From contig CACWHK010000001.1 of the NCBI GenBank assembly GCA_902760755.1, positions 93,315 to 157,314 on the forward strand: DNA of 64,000 bases, written 5' to 3'. The DNA comes from an uncultured Lachnospiraceae bacterium. GTDB taxonomy: Bacteria > Bacillota > Clostridia > Lachnospirales > Lachnospiraceae. Below, in pieces: positions 27,475 through 35,491 of the stretch. Position numbers and translations under genes: made by a program. Each line of letters begins with the position of its first letter. Position 1 is the stretch's first letter. The notes beneath the pieces were generated by a model. It saw only the letters and a list, made by a program, of their open reading frames with translations. It ran no database searches and had not been told where the DNA came from.

Positions 27475-27557
27475 GGCGCGGGTAAACGCTCCGGGCTGTG
27501 CACCGGTCGGACGCATGGAAATGGTCCGCCCGGCACACACCCATCGCAGCCCGCGCC
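27475..27557 (+). ncRNA. Candidate structured RNA or leader between guaB and typA, family unknown
   Basis: GGCGCGGG (27475-27482) pairs with CCCGCGCC (27550-27557). Inside it lies a long hairpin, 27498-27536: GTG, CCGG and CGGAC on the left match GTCCG, CCGG and CAC on the right, closed by CAT-GGAA-ATG with a GNRA-type tetraloop. A competing pairing, GGGCTG (27493-27498) with CAGCCC (27547-27552), would be exclusive with the outer stem. The segment is GC-rich against an AT-rich flank. I do not recognise a known riboswitch; it could also be a repeat element. Confidence 0.45.
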
Positions 27558-27622
27558 TGTGTTGTGCAATGACGGAACCGATAAAAGTGGATTAAATATA
27601 CAACATAGAGGTATTCTTTAGA

Positions 27623-29452
27623 ATGAAGAGAGAAGACATCAGAAACGTGGCGATCATCGCCCACGTAGATCACGGAAAAACAACACTGGTAGACGGCCTG
27701 CTGCAGCAGAGCGGTATCTTCCGCGAGAATCAGGAGGTGACAGAGCGTGTCATGGACTCCAATGATATCGAGCGGGAGCGTGGTATCACCATCCTGTCCA
27801 AGAATACTGCAGTCACCTACAACGGTGTGAAGATCAACATCATCGACACTCCGGGCCATGCGGACTTCGGTGGTGAGGTAGAGCGTGTTCTGAAGATGGT
27901 AAACGGGGTAATCCTTGTGGTGGATGCCTTTGAGGGGCCCATGCCCCAGACACGGTTCGTGCTTCAGAAGGCCCTGTCCCTGAACCTTTCCGTGATTGTC
28001 TGCGTGAATAAGATCGACCGTCCGGATGCACGTCCGGCAGAGGTGGAGGAAGAGGTTCTCGAGCTTCTGATGGATCTGGATGCAACGGATGAGCAGCTGG
28101 ACTGCCCCTTCGTTTATGCCTCCGCAAGAGAGGGGATCGCATCCTACAGCCCCGACGAGCCGGGTACGGATATGAAGCCGCTGTTTGAGACAATCCTGAA
28201 GCATACTCCGGCACCGGAGGGTGATCCGGATGCAGGACTTCAGATCCTGATCAGTACCATAGATTATAACGAATATGTGGGGCGTATCGGTGTGGGTAAG
28301 ATCGACAACGGTACCATCCGTCTGAACCAGGATGCCCTGATCGTGAACCATCACGAGAAGGATCGCTCCGAGAAGGTGAAGATCGGAAAGCTTTATGAGT
28401 ATGAGGGCCTGGGCCGGGTCGATGTGAGCGAGGCAACCATCGGTTCCATCGTTGCAGTTTCCGGTATCGCTGACCTGAAGATCGGAGATACGATCTGCTC
28501 CCCGGATAAGCCGGATGCCATTCCGTTCCAGAAGATCACGGAACCCACCATTTCCATGCAGTTCATGGTAAATGATTCGCCGCTGGCCGGAAAGGAAGGG
28601 AAGTTTATCACATCCCGTCATATCCGCGACCGTCTGTACCGCGAGCTGAACACGGATGTCAGCCTTCGGGTGGAGGATACGGATTCCACCGACTGCTTCA
28701 AGGTGTCCGGACGTGGGGAACTGCACCTGTCCGTTCTGATCGAGAATATGCGCCGTGAGGGCTACGAATTCGCAGTCAGCAAGGCAGAGGTTATTTATAA
28801 GTATGACGAGCGTAACAAGCGGACGGAGCCGTACGAGATCGCAGTGATCGACGTTCCGGATGAGTTCTCCGGTACCGTCATCAACATGATGAGCGTGCGG
28901 AAGGGCGAGCTGTCAGGCATGTCCCCCTCCGAAAGCGGTACCACCCGTCTGGAGTTCCGCATTCCGTCCAGAGGACTGATCGGATTCCGCGGTCCCTTCA
29001 TGACGGCTACCAAGGGAAATGGTGTGATCAATACCATTTTCGATGGCTATGATGATTTCAAGGGCGAGATGAGCTACCGTTCCAACGGGTCTCTCATCGC
29101 ATTTGAGGCAGGAACCTCCATTACCTACGGACTCTTCAATGCACAGGAGCGCGGCACCATGTTTATCGGGCCCGGCGTGGAGGTCTATGCGGGAATGGTG
29201 GTCGGTGAGACCGGACGTTCCGAGGATATCGAGGTAAATGTCTGCAAGACCAAGCATCTGACGAATACGCGTTCCTCCGGATCGGACGAAGCACTGAAGC
29301 TGGTTCCGCCGAAGCAGCTGTCGCTGGAGCAGTGCCTGGATTTCCTGGATAATGATGAGATCCTTGAGATCACACCGAAGAGTCTCCGGATCCGGAAGAA
29401 GATTCTGGATTCCCGTCTGAGACTGCGTGAGAACCGTAAGAACCAGGGTTAA
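27623..29452 (+). CDS. typA: Translational GTPase TypA/BipA
   Basis: Protein of 609 aa. The GTPase domain shows G1 [10 protein letters not shown], the switch I segment [13 protein letters not shown]3 [12 protein letters not shown] and G4 NKIDRPDAR; then beta-barrel, EF-G-like domains III and V ([20 protein letters not shown]) and the BipA-specific C-terminal domain ([17 protein letters not shown]). It binds the ribosome at the A site and helps 50S assembly, mostly under cold or stress. AGAGG precedes the ATG. Confidence 0.96.
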   Translation: MKREDIRNVAIIAHVDHGKTTLVDGLLQQSGIFRENQEVTERVMDSNDIERERGITILSKNTAVTYNGVKINIIDTPGHADFGGEVERVLKMVNGVILVVDAFEGPMPQTRFVLQKALSLNLSVIVCVNKIDRPDARPAEVEEEVLELLMDLDATDEQLDCPFVYASAREGIASYSPDEPGTDMKPLFETILKHTPAPEGDPDAGLQILISTIDYNEYVGRIGVGKIDNGTIRLNQDALIVNHHEKDRSEKVKIGKLYEYEGLGRVDVSEATIGSIVAVSGIADLKIGDTICSPDKPDAIPFQKITEPTISMQFMVNDSPLAGKEGKFITSRHIRDRLYRELNTDVSLRVEDTDSTDCFKVSGRGELHLSVLIENMRREGYEFAVSKAEVIYKYDERNKRTEPYEIAVIDVPDEFSGTVINMMSVRKGELSGMSPSESGTTRLEFRIPSRGLIGFRGPFMTATKGNGVINTIFDGYDDFKGEMSYRSNGSLIAFEAGTSITYGLFNAQERGTMFIGPGVEVYAGMVVGETGRSEDIEVNVCKTKHLTNTRSSGSDEALKLVPPKQLSLEQCLDFLDNDEILEITPKSLRIRKKILDSRLRLRENRKNQG

Positions 29453-29496
29453 ACAGTACCGAACAATATATTGGGGTTACAGGAGAGGAGAATAAG

Positions 29497-30948
29497 ATGA
29501 GAAATCTTACAATGCTGATGGATTTTTACGAGCTGACCATGGCAAATGGTTACTTCGTAACGGGAAATAAGGATAAGGTTGCGGTATTCGATATGTTCTA
29601 CCGCAAGAACCCGGACGGTGGCGGCTTTGTAGTCAGCGCCGGACTGGGGATGCTGATCGATTATATCAGGGGGCTGCATTTTACGGAGGATGATATCGCA
29701 TATCTTCGCGGTCGGAACATGTTTGACGAGGGCTTCCTGGAGTACCTGAAGGACTTTAAGTTTACGGGAACCATCGAGGCAGTTCCGGAGGGAACCATTG
29801 TATATCCGAATACACCCATCGTAACGGTAACGGCTCCCATCATCGAGGCACAGCTTCTGGAGACCATGCTTCTTATATGCATCAACTTCCAGTCCCTCAT
29901 CGCCACCAAGGCAAACCGCATCGCGCGGGCAGCCGGTGCCGGAAATGCCATTGTTATGGAGTTCGGTGCACGCCGTGCACAGGGTCCGGATGCGGCAGTC
30001 TGGGGAACCAGAGCCTGCTTTATCGGTGGTGTGGACACCACGGCAACCGTACTGGCAGATCAGCAGTTCGGCATCAAGGCAGTAGGAACCATGGCGCATA
30101 GCTGGATCGAGTTCTTCCCGTCGGAGTATGATGCATTTAAGGCGTATGCAGAGGTTTATCCGGATGCCTGCGTGCTTCTGATCGATACCTATGACATTTT
30201 AAAGAGCGGCCTTCCGAATGCCATCCGCGTGGCACATGAGGTTCTGGAACCCATGGGCAAGCGTCTGGTCGGCATCCGTATCGACAGCGGTGACCTTGCA
30301 TACTTCTCCAAGAAGATCCGGAAGATCCTGGATGCAGAAGGTCTGCAGGACTGCTCCATCGTCGTATCCAACAGTGTGGACGAGTATCTGATCGACTCTC
30401 TGAACAAGCAGGGCGCGAAGATCAACTCCTACGGCGTCGGTGAGCGGATGATCACCTCCAAGTCCGATCCGGTCTTCGGCGGTGTCTATAAGCTGGTGGC
30501 TGTGAAGGACGGAGATTTGTTCATCCCGAAGATCAAGGTCTCCGAAAATGTGGAAAAGATCACCAACCCTGGAAAGAAGACGCTCTGGAGAATCTTCAGC
30601 AACGAGACAGGATACGGTTATGCGGATCTGCTGGCTCTGGACGGAGAGGCTGTGGATGTCACCGAGCCCTACCGGTTTATCGATCCCACACGTCCCTGGA
30701 AGAAGATGCATTTTAAGAACAGCACCGCACGTCCGTTGCAGGTGACCATCTTCAAGGATGGGGAGCTGGTTTATGAGCAGCCGTCCTTAAAGGAGATCCA
30801 GGCGTACGTAAAGAAGCAGCTGAAGGATGAGGTATGGGAGGAAGAGCAGCGTTTTGCAAATCCGCACATCCACTACCTGGATCTTTCCAAGAAGCTGTAT
30901 GAGACCAAGGAACGCCTGCTTTCCGAAGCAACCAATATCGAAGGATAA
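29497..30948 (+). CDS. pncB: Nicotinate phosphoribosyltransferase
   Basis: Protein of 483 aa of the long type. The N-terminus MLMDFYELTMANGYF, the phospho-histidine region GTMAHSWIEFFPSE (about residue 200), RIDSGDLAYFSKKIR and YGVGERMITSKSDPVFGGVY identify it. It salvages nicotinate to nicotinate mononucleotide for NAD synthesis. GGAGAGGAG lies before the ATG. It is 44 bases after typA and is closed by a good terminator. Confidence 0.95.
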   Translation: MRNLTMLMDFYELTMANGYFVTGNKDKVAVFDMFYRKNPDGGGFVVSAGLGMLIDYIRGLHFTEDDIAYLRGRNMFDEGFLEYLKDFKFTGTIEAVPEGTIVYPNTPIVTVTAPIIEAQLLETMLLICINFQSLIATKANRIARAAGAGNAIVMEFGARRAQGPDAAVWGTRACFIGGVDTTATVLADQQFGIKAVGTMAHSWIEFFPSEYDAFKAYAEVYPDACVLLIDTYDILKSGLPNAIRVAHEVLEPMGKRLVGIRIDSGDLAYFSKKIRKILDAEGLQDCSIVVSNSVDEYLIDSLNKQGAKINSYGVGERMITSKSDPVFGGVYKLVAVKDGDLFIPKIKVSENVEKITNPGKKTLWRIFSNETGYGYADLLALDGEAVDVTEPYRFIDPTRPWKKMHFKNSTARPLQVTIFKDGELVYEQPSLKEIQAYVKKQLKDEVWEEEQRFANPHIHYLDLSKKLYETKERLLSEATNIEG

Positions 30949-30978
30949 CAGGCACTTCCCCAATAAGAATTCCAAGAT

Positions 30979-31007
30979 GCGACGACCCGTCCGGGCCGTC
31001 GCTTTTT
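30979..31007 (+). terminator. Rho-independent terminator after pncB
   Basis: GCGACG (30979-30984) pairs with CGTCGC (30997-31002), with further CC/GG pairs inside, then TTTTT. Confidence 0.85.
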
Positions 31008-31065
31008 GTATAATATATACATACATTTTCTATGTATCGGTCAACATAATTTTTGTTAAAATGGA

Positions 31066-31094
31066 TTGAAGTAATGTATAAAAAATGATATGAT
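31066..31094 (+). promoter_or_regulatory. Probable promoter for the FHA protein gene
   Basis: TTGAAG (31066-31071), 17-base spacer, TATGAT (31089-31094). An alternative, TTGTTA at 31053 with TATAAA at 31077, is also possible in this AT-rich stretch. Confidence 0.5.
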
Positions 31095-31122
31095 AGATGG
31101 GAATATGGGGAGGTATGACACC

Positions 31123-32046
31123 ATGGCAGATACAAATGCAAGTTATGATGAGTTTATATTGAATTTCCGTCTGGAAGAGAATGTTCCCGTGGAGCCAAGC
31201 GAGCTTACGATGTTTAACTATGAGTTTGTCGGCAACCGGACCACCTGTACCGTGATCGAGAACGAAGAGCAAAGAGCCCTTCAGTTTAAGATTCCCGCCA
31301 CACTTCCGTTGGAACAGTTTCTTCGGAAACAGCTTTATAAGGGGGAATTTCTTTCCATCCTCTCGAATATTCTGAATCAGCTGATCTACTTCGATGAGAA
31401 CCAGATGTCCTTTAACAAGCTGCTCCTGAATGTGCATTATATGTATATCGAGCTTTCCACTCTGGATATCCAGCTGATCTACATGCCGGTGCTGAAGAAG
31501 TTCGCGGACTGCAACGTAACGGAGTTTATCCAGACCTTCATCAGCAAGGTTCGTTTCGCAAACATGGCCTGCGTAGAGTGCGTGGAGAAGCTTCTGAAGT
31601 ATCTCGACAGCAAGCTGATGTTTGACCTGAATGATTTCTATCATTATGTTCTTTCCCTGGAGGAGGAGACCATCCTCGAGGATTCCATGGATAAGAGCTC
31701 CTCTGAGTCGGCAACCACCGTACTTAGTCCGACCTCTTCGGATTACAACAATCCGATTCCGTATCTTGTACGGATCAAGACAAATGAACTGATCCCGATC
31801 ATCAAGGCAGAGTTCCTGATCGGAAAGTCTCCGGAGGCAGATTACCAGATCACGGATAACCGTCGTGTCAGCCGGAAGCATGCAACCTTCCGCATCAGCA
31901 ACGGAGAGTGTTATGTCCGGGATCATAATTCCACGAACCACACCTTCATCAACGGAAAGCTGATCCAGCCGGAGTTCGAGATCATGCTCGCAAACAACGA
32001 CTACATCAGACTGGGTGACGAAGAGTTTAAATACTGGGTAAGATAA
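31123..32046 (+). CDS. DUF6382-FHA domain protein
   Basis: Protein of 307 aa. The first about 180 residues match the DUF6382 type (FNYEFVGNRTTCTVIENEE, LLLNVHYMYIELSTLDIQLI, the latter being a family hallmark as I recall it). A low-complexity Ser/Thr linker follows, then an FHA phosphothreonine-binding domain (FLIGKSPEADYQI, RRVSRKHATF, NSTNHTFINGKLI). Such proteins probably read Ser/Thr kinase signals, or sit beside type IV pilus/Flp genes; no kinase is near here. ATG 31123 follows GGGGAGG; an upstream in-frame ATG at 31090 lies in the promoter. Confidence 0.85.
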   Translation: MADTNASYDEFILNFRLEENVPVEPSELTMFNYEFVGNRTTCTVIENEEQRALQFKIPATLPLEQFLRKQLYKGEFLSILSNILNQLIYFDENQMSFNKLLLNVHYMYIELSTLDIQLIYMPVLKKFADCNVTEFIQTFISKVRFANMACVECVEKLLKYLDSKLMFDLNDFYHYVLSLEEETILEDSMDKSSSESATTVLSPTSSDYNNPIPYLVRIKTNELIPIIKAEFLIGKSPEADYQITDNRRVSRKHATFRISNGECYVRDHNSTNHTFINGKLIQPEFEIMLANNDYIRLGDEEFKYWVR

Positions 32047-32052
32047 GCAAAT

Positions 32053-32104
32053 AAAAAGAATGGCTCCGCACGGCATTTAAATGTCGTGCGGAGCCATTCT
32101 TTTT
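32053..32104. terminator. Bidirectional terminator between convergent genes
   Basis: A 52-base near-perfect palindrome: AAAAAGAATGGCTCCGCACG on the left, and its complement ending CCATTCTTTTT on the right. It serves the FHA gene on + and the argH block on -. Confidence 0.95.
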
Positions 32105-32110
32105 ATTCGC

Positions 32111-32284
32111 TTAGTCGAGGCCCATCATGGCTCTCTTATCCTGAATCTCATCCCGAAGTTCAAACTGAAGCTTCTTTACTTCTTCCTCGGTGAGACCGGA
32201 CATGGAAACCACTTCCTCCACGGGGATGTTTCCCTTCAGCATCCGTGCTGCCAGATCATATTTTGCTTTTGTTGTATTATTCAT
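32111..32284 (-). CDS. Small helical protein downstream of argH, unknown
   Basis: Protein of 57 aa, start ATG at 32284 with AAAGGAG upstream on the minus strand. The sequence is helix-rich: KYDLAARMLKGNIPVEEVVS, then MSGLTEEEVKKLQ. The pattern resembles the C-terminal tails of some Rpn/PD-(D/E)XK transposase-related proteins (MLKxGxxxEEIxxxTGLxxEEI), but no nuclease domain is present. It follows argH by 99 bases and ends at the shared terminator. Function unknown. Confidence 0.7.
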   Translation of the reverse strand: MNNTTKAKYDLAARMLKGNIPVEEVVSMSGLTEEEVKKLQFELRDEIQDKRAMMGLD

Positions 32285-32383
32285 AGTGAACGTTGCTCCT
32301 TTCAGAAACCTCTGCTTCCCACGGCATGCCACGGAAATGTCATTCCGCGGGAAAAAGAGAGTGTTTTATATTCAATTCTTAAC

Positions 32384-33778
32384 TTATGCCGGATCGATGG
32401 TAAGGGACTCCAGAAATGCCGCATTTTCGGCAATCACTGCCTTCATGGGAACAGGCCCCGGAGCTCCGATAGTGTTGCGGGCTTCCACGCAGGTCTTAAG
32501 AGAGATGGCGTCGAAGATATCCTGCTCAAAATGCGGATCGATGGCTTGCAGCTCCTCCAGTGTCAGTTCATCGATGGCAGAGTTTTTCTCGATGCAGTAG
32601 AGCACCAGCCGACCGATGATCCCGTGGGCATCCCGGAAGGGCACGCCCTTCTTTACCAGATAGTCTGCGGCATCGGTTGCATTTGTGAAGCCGCGCATGG
32701 CGCTGACGGCCATGGTATCCTTCCGAAGCTGCATGGTTGCGATCATTCCGTTAAAGAGGGTAAGACAGTTCTTTACGGTGTCGATGGCGTCGAAGGTCAG
32801 CTCCTTATCCTCCTGCATATCCTTGTTGTAGGCAAGGGGGATTCCCTTCATGGTGGTGAGCAGGGAGGTGAGTGCGCCATAGACGCGACCGGTCTTGCCA
32901 CGGACAAGCTCTGCAATGTCCGGATTCTTCTTCTGCGGCATGATGGAGCTTCCGGTGCTGTACGCATCATCCAGCTCGATAAAGCCGTACTCATTGGAGT
33001 TCCAGAGGATGATCTCCTCCGAGAAGCGGGAGAGATGCATCATGATGGTTGCACAGGCCGAGAGAAGCTCGATACAGTAGTCACGGTCCGAAACCGAATC
33101 CATGGAATTAAGGGTCGGTCCCGTAAAGCCGAGAAGACTTGCGGTCAGGTTCCGGTCCAGGGGATAGGTGGTACCTGCAAGAGCGCCTGCACCCAGCGGA
33201 CAGTAGTTGAGCCGCTGATAGATATCCGTAAGACGGCCGAAGTCCCGCTTGAACATTTCCATGTAAGCACCGATATGATGGGAGAAGCTGACGGGCTGTG
33301 CCTTCTGCAGATGGGTAAAGCCCGGCATGTAGGTATCCAGATTCTCAGCCATCAGCGACTGAAGCGTCTTCATCAGGTCCAGGACCCGCTCCTCCAGGGC
33401 GGATACTTCTCCGCGGATGTAAAGCCGCATGTCCAGAGCCACCTGATCATTTCTGCTTCGCCCGGTGTGGAGCTTCTTTCCTGCGTCTCCAATCCGGTCG
33501 ATCAGGTTTGCCTCCACAAAGCTGTGGACGTCTTCATATTTCGTGGTGATCTCCAGTGCACCGGAGGTGGCGTCGGCCAGGATCCCGTCCAGTCCGGCGA
33601 GGATGCTGTCCCGTTCCTCTTCGGTGATCACACCAACGGCTGCAAGCATGGTGGCATGTGCCTTGCTGCCACGGATATCCTGCGGAAGCAGCCGCTTATC
33701 AAATGTAATGGATGCGTTGAAATCATATACCAGTTGGTCGGTTTCCTTGGTGAACCGGCCGCCCCAGAGCTGTGCCAT
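32384..33778 (-). CDS. argH: Argininosuccinate lyase
   Basis: Protein of 464 aa. The N-terminus [20 protein letters not shown], then [31 protein letters not shown] (catalytic His) and the signature loop [16 protein letters not shown] with the catalytic Ser all match. It splits argininosuccinate to arginine and fumarate. It has its own promoter on the minus strand; argG is not adjacent. AAGGCGG lies before the ATG. It is the only metabolic gene on the minus strand in the window. Confidence 0.97.
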   Translation of the reverse strand: MAQLWGGRFTKETDQLVYDFNASITFDKRLLPQDIRGSKAHATMLAAVGVITEEERDSILAGLDGILADATSGALEITTKYEDVHSFVEANLIDRIGDAGKKLHTGRSRNDQVALDMRLYIRGEVSALEERVLDLMKTLQSLMAENLDTYMPGFTHLQKAQPVSFSHHIGAYMEMFKRDFGRLTDIYQRLNYCPLGAGALAGTTYPLDRNLTASLLGFTGPTLNSMDSVSDRDYCIELLSACATIMMHLSRFSEEIILWNSNEYGFIELDDAYSTGSSIMPQKKNPDIAELVRGKTGRVYGALTSLLTTMKGIPLAYNKDMQEDKELTFDAIDTVKNCLTLFNGMIATMQLRKDTMAVSAMRGFTNATDAADYLVKKGVPFRDAHGIIGRLVLYCIEKNSAIDELTLEELQAIDPHFEQDIFDAISLKTCVEARNTIGAPGPVPMKAVIAENAAFLESLTIDPA

Positions 33779-33822
33779 AACGTTGTACCGCCTTCTTAGA
33801 TTCTTTGGATTACTTCTGAATC

Positions 33823-33851
33823 ATTATATCTCATAACAGGGGAGGGGGCAA
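33823..33851 (-). promoter_or_regulatory. Promoter for argH (minus strand)
   Basis: On the minus strand TTGCCC (33851-33846), 17-base spacer, TATAAT (33828-33823), 45 bases before the argH start. I see no clear ARG box. Confidence 0.7.
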
Positions 33852-33918
33852 GGGTGGAAAAACAGGGAAAAATGTGGTAGGATACTACATGTATCTTGTT
33901 GTCTGATAGGGGATCAGA

Positions 33919-35085
33919 ATGAAGAAATGGCAGAAAGTATTAATTGAATTAGCCGTCGGGGCATTCCTCATCCTTGTGGTCCTGAAGCTGGTGGAAACCT
34001 GGACCGGAGTGAATCCCATGGATAATCTGACCCACCGCTCGGATGCCCTTCAGGATATCAATGAGGTGGCAGCTGCGCTGACGCAGGAGATGGAGAGCGG
34101 AAAGGAAGGAGAGGTTGTCCTTTTTGTGAAGGATATTCCGGAGGAGGACCTGCTGAATATCAACTATATTCTCAGCAACCTGAACGGAAGCGTGGATTCC
34201 TTCCAGATGCATACCAAGCTCTTCGGGATCCGGCGGATCGATTTCCAGATCGTCCGGTCGGATAACAGCTATGTATATGATGCCTATAAGAACGGGACCG
34301 CGATTCCGGAGGACCGGCCGGAGGCGCTGCTGCTGTACCAGAAGGTAAAGAAGATCCTGGAGACGAAGATCGGGGACCGGGTCATGACGGAGTATCAGAA
34401 GGAACTGATCCTGCATGACTATCTGGTAGAGCACTGTACCTACAGCTTCGGCAGTGAGACCAATGACAATGAATACCGGGCCTACGGGGCACTGGTGGAG
34501 CAAAAGGCCGTCTGTAACGGGTATGCGGAGGCCATGGCTCTGCTTCTTTCCTGTGCCGGTGTTGAGAACCGCTATGTGGTGGGAACGGTTTCCTCGGGAA
34601 GCAGATCCGCCACGGGGCAGAGCACCGGGAATGAATCGGAGGCTCAGACTGCGGCAAGAAAGAAGCGGGAGAATCATGCCTGGAATCAGGTAAAGCTGAA
34701 CGGTACCTGGTATCACCTGGATTCCACCTGGGATGATCCGGTGGGAGATAAGGAGATCCTTTCCCATGCCTACTTTAATCTTTCCGATGAACTGATGGAA
34801 CGGGATCACACCTGGAACCGGGAGAAGTATGAGGTCTGCCCGGACATGAGCTGGAACTATTTCCACCGGAGTCAGTGCTACTTTGAAAACTCCAATGAGC
34901 TGGATGCTTACGTGACCCGGATGGTGATGGCGCACCCCTACGGAACGCTGGAATGTGCCTTCTCAAAATTCGAAATGACCAACACCACCCTGCAGGGTCT
35001 TTCCACGATCCCGGGGCTGCAATCCGTCTATTATTCCACCGTCGGAAACTTCTCATTTTCGGTGCTGACGCTTTACATAAATTGA
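33919..35085 (+). CDS. Membrane-anchored transglutaminase-like domain protein
   Basis: Protein of 388 aa. An uncleaved signal or membrane helix (about residues 7-25) is followed by an unrecognised domain of about 120 aa and a transglutaminase/protease-like core. The triad is visible: Cys in KAVCNGYAEAMALLL (about 195), His in ENHAWNQVKLNGTWYHLD and Asp in the same strand (LDSTWDDP). A Ser/Gly/Thr-rich loop (about residues 223-245) separates Cys and His. Extracellular members act as peptidases or crosslink proteins; the substrate is unknown. AGGGGA precedes the ATG. Confidence 0.85.
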   Translation: MKKWQKVLIELAVGAFLILVVLKLVETWTGVNPMDNLTHRSDALQDINEVAAALTQEMESGKEGEVVLFVKDIPEEDLLNINYILSNLNGSVDSFQMHTKLFGIRRIDFQIVRSDNSYVYDAYKNGTAIPEDRPEALLLYQKVKKILETKIGDRVMTEYQKELILHDYLVEHCTYSFGSETNDNEYRAYGALVEQKAVCNGYAEAMALLLSCAGVENRYVVGTVSSGSRSATGQSTGNESEAQTAARKKRENHAWNQVKLNGTWYHLDSTWDDPVGDKEILSHAYFNLSDELMERDHTWNREKYEVCPDMSWNYFHRSQCYFENSNELDAYVTRMVMAHPYGTLECAFSKFEMTNTTLQGLSTIPGLQSVYYSTVGNFSFSVLTLYIN

Positions 35086-35087
35086 CA

Positions 35088-35117
35088 CATTTCACGTAAT
35101 TTGGTGAAAATGTCTTT
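35088..35117 (+). terminator. Weak hairpin after the transglutaminase gene
   Basis: CATTTCAC (35088-35095) pairs with GTGAAAATG (35104-35112), then TCTTTT. The stem is AT-rich and short. Confidence 0.4.
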
Positions 35118-35179
35118 TGTAGAACGTAAAAACGTAAATTGACTGACAAATCTTTGTGCACTTTTTAAGAAAAAAATTG

Positions 35180-35208
35180 TTGAAATTCACGAATAGATAT
35201 GTTATATT
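35180..35208 (+). promoter_or_regulatory. Extended -10 promoter of a candidate small RNA
   Basis: TTGAAA (35180-35185), 17-base spacer, TATATT (35203-35208), with TG one base before the -10. No coding frame follows before the terminator at 35288. Confidence 0.65.
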
Positions 35209-35214
35209 TATTAC

Positions 35215-35298
35215 AGAAATATTAAGAAAGATTAAGAAAAACCATCCTTTACCAAAATGTGATGCCGGATCCCCCAAAGTCCGGCATCTTTATTTTTT
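35215..35298 (+). ncRNA. Candidate small RNA (promoter-to-terminator unit)
   Basis: About 84 bases from the inferred start to the T-tract. The 5' part is A-rich and unpaired and contains CCATCCTTTACC, complementary to Shine-Dalgarno-like AAAGGATGG. The 3' part is a perfect 9-bp terminator hairpin, GATGCCGGA (35261-35269) with TCCGGCATC (35280-35288), loop TCCCCCAAAG, then TTTATTTTTT. C-rich single-stranded loops are a known mark of Gram-positive regulatory RNAs that cover ribosome sites. No peptide with a ribosome site is seen. It could instead be only a strong terminator. Confidence 0.5.
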
Positions 35299-35357
35299 GC
35301 CGAAATCTCTTATAAAATATGAGAATATTCACATTTTTCACAGACTTTTCACAATAG

Positions 35358-35384
35358 TTAGCACTCCAAATAGGTGAGTGCTAA
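35358..35384 (+). promoter_or_regulatory. CIRCE operator (HrcA site) upstream of htpG
   Basis: TTAGCACTC, nine bases, GAGTGCTAA: a perfect match to the CIRCE consensus. It ends 7 bases before the -35 of the htpG promoter. It predicts heat-shock control of htpG by HrcA. Confidence 0.95.
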
Positions 35385-35391
35385 CTTTTTC

Positions 35392-35420
35392 TTGACTTTT
35401 TGTCCCCGGAGGCCTAATAT
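35392..35420 (+). promoter_or_regulatory. Promoter of htpG
   Basis: TTGACT (35392-35397), 17-base spacer, TAATAT (35415-35420), 71 bases before the htpG start. Confidence 0.75.
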
Positions 35421-35491
35421 ATATCATGGTCAAAAACGGAGACGGTTTTTGAACAAAATGCTGATAAAAACATAACGGAGGCGTGTAAACC

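Noticed and set aside
27475-27557. Signal recognition particle (4.5S) RNA
   Set aside because: There is a GGAA apical loop, but the conserved asymmetric-loop bases beside it (AGCAG/CAGG type) are missing and the flanking stem is symmetric.
32081-33799. 572-codon open frame on the + strand
   Set aside because: Antisense to argH, which has complete active-site motifs; the frame gives no recognisable protein and starts inside the terminator.
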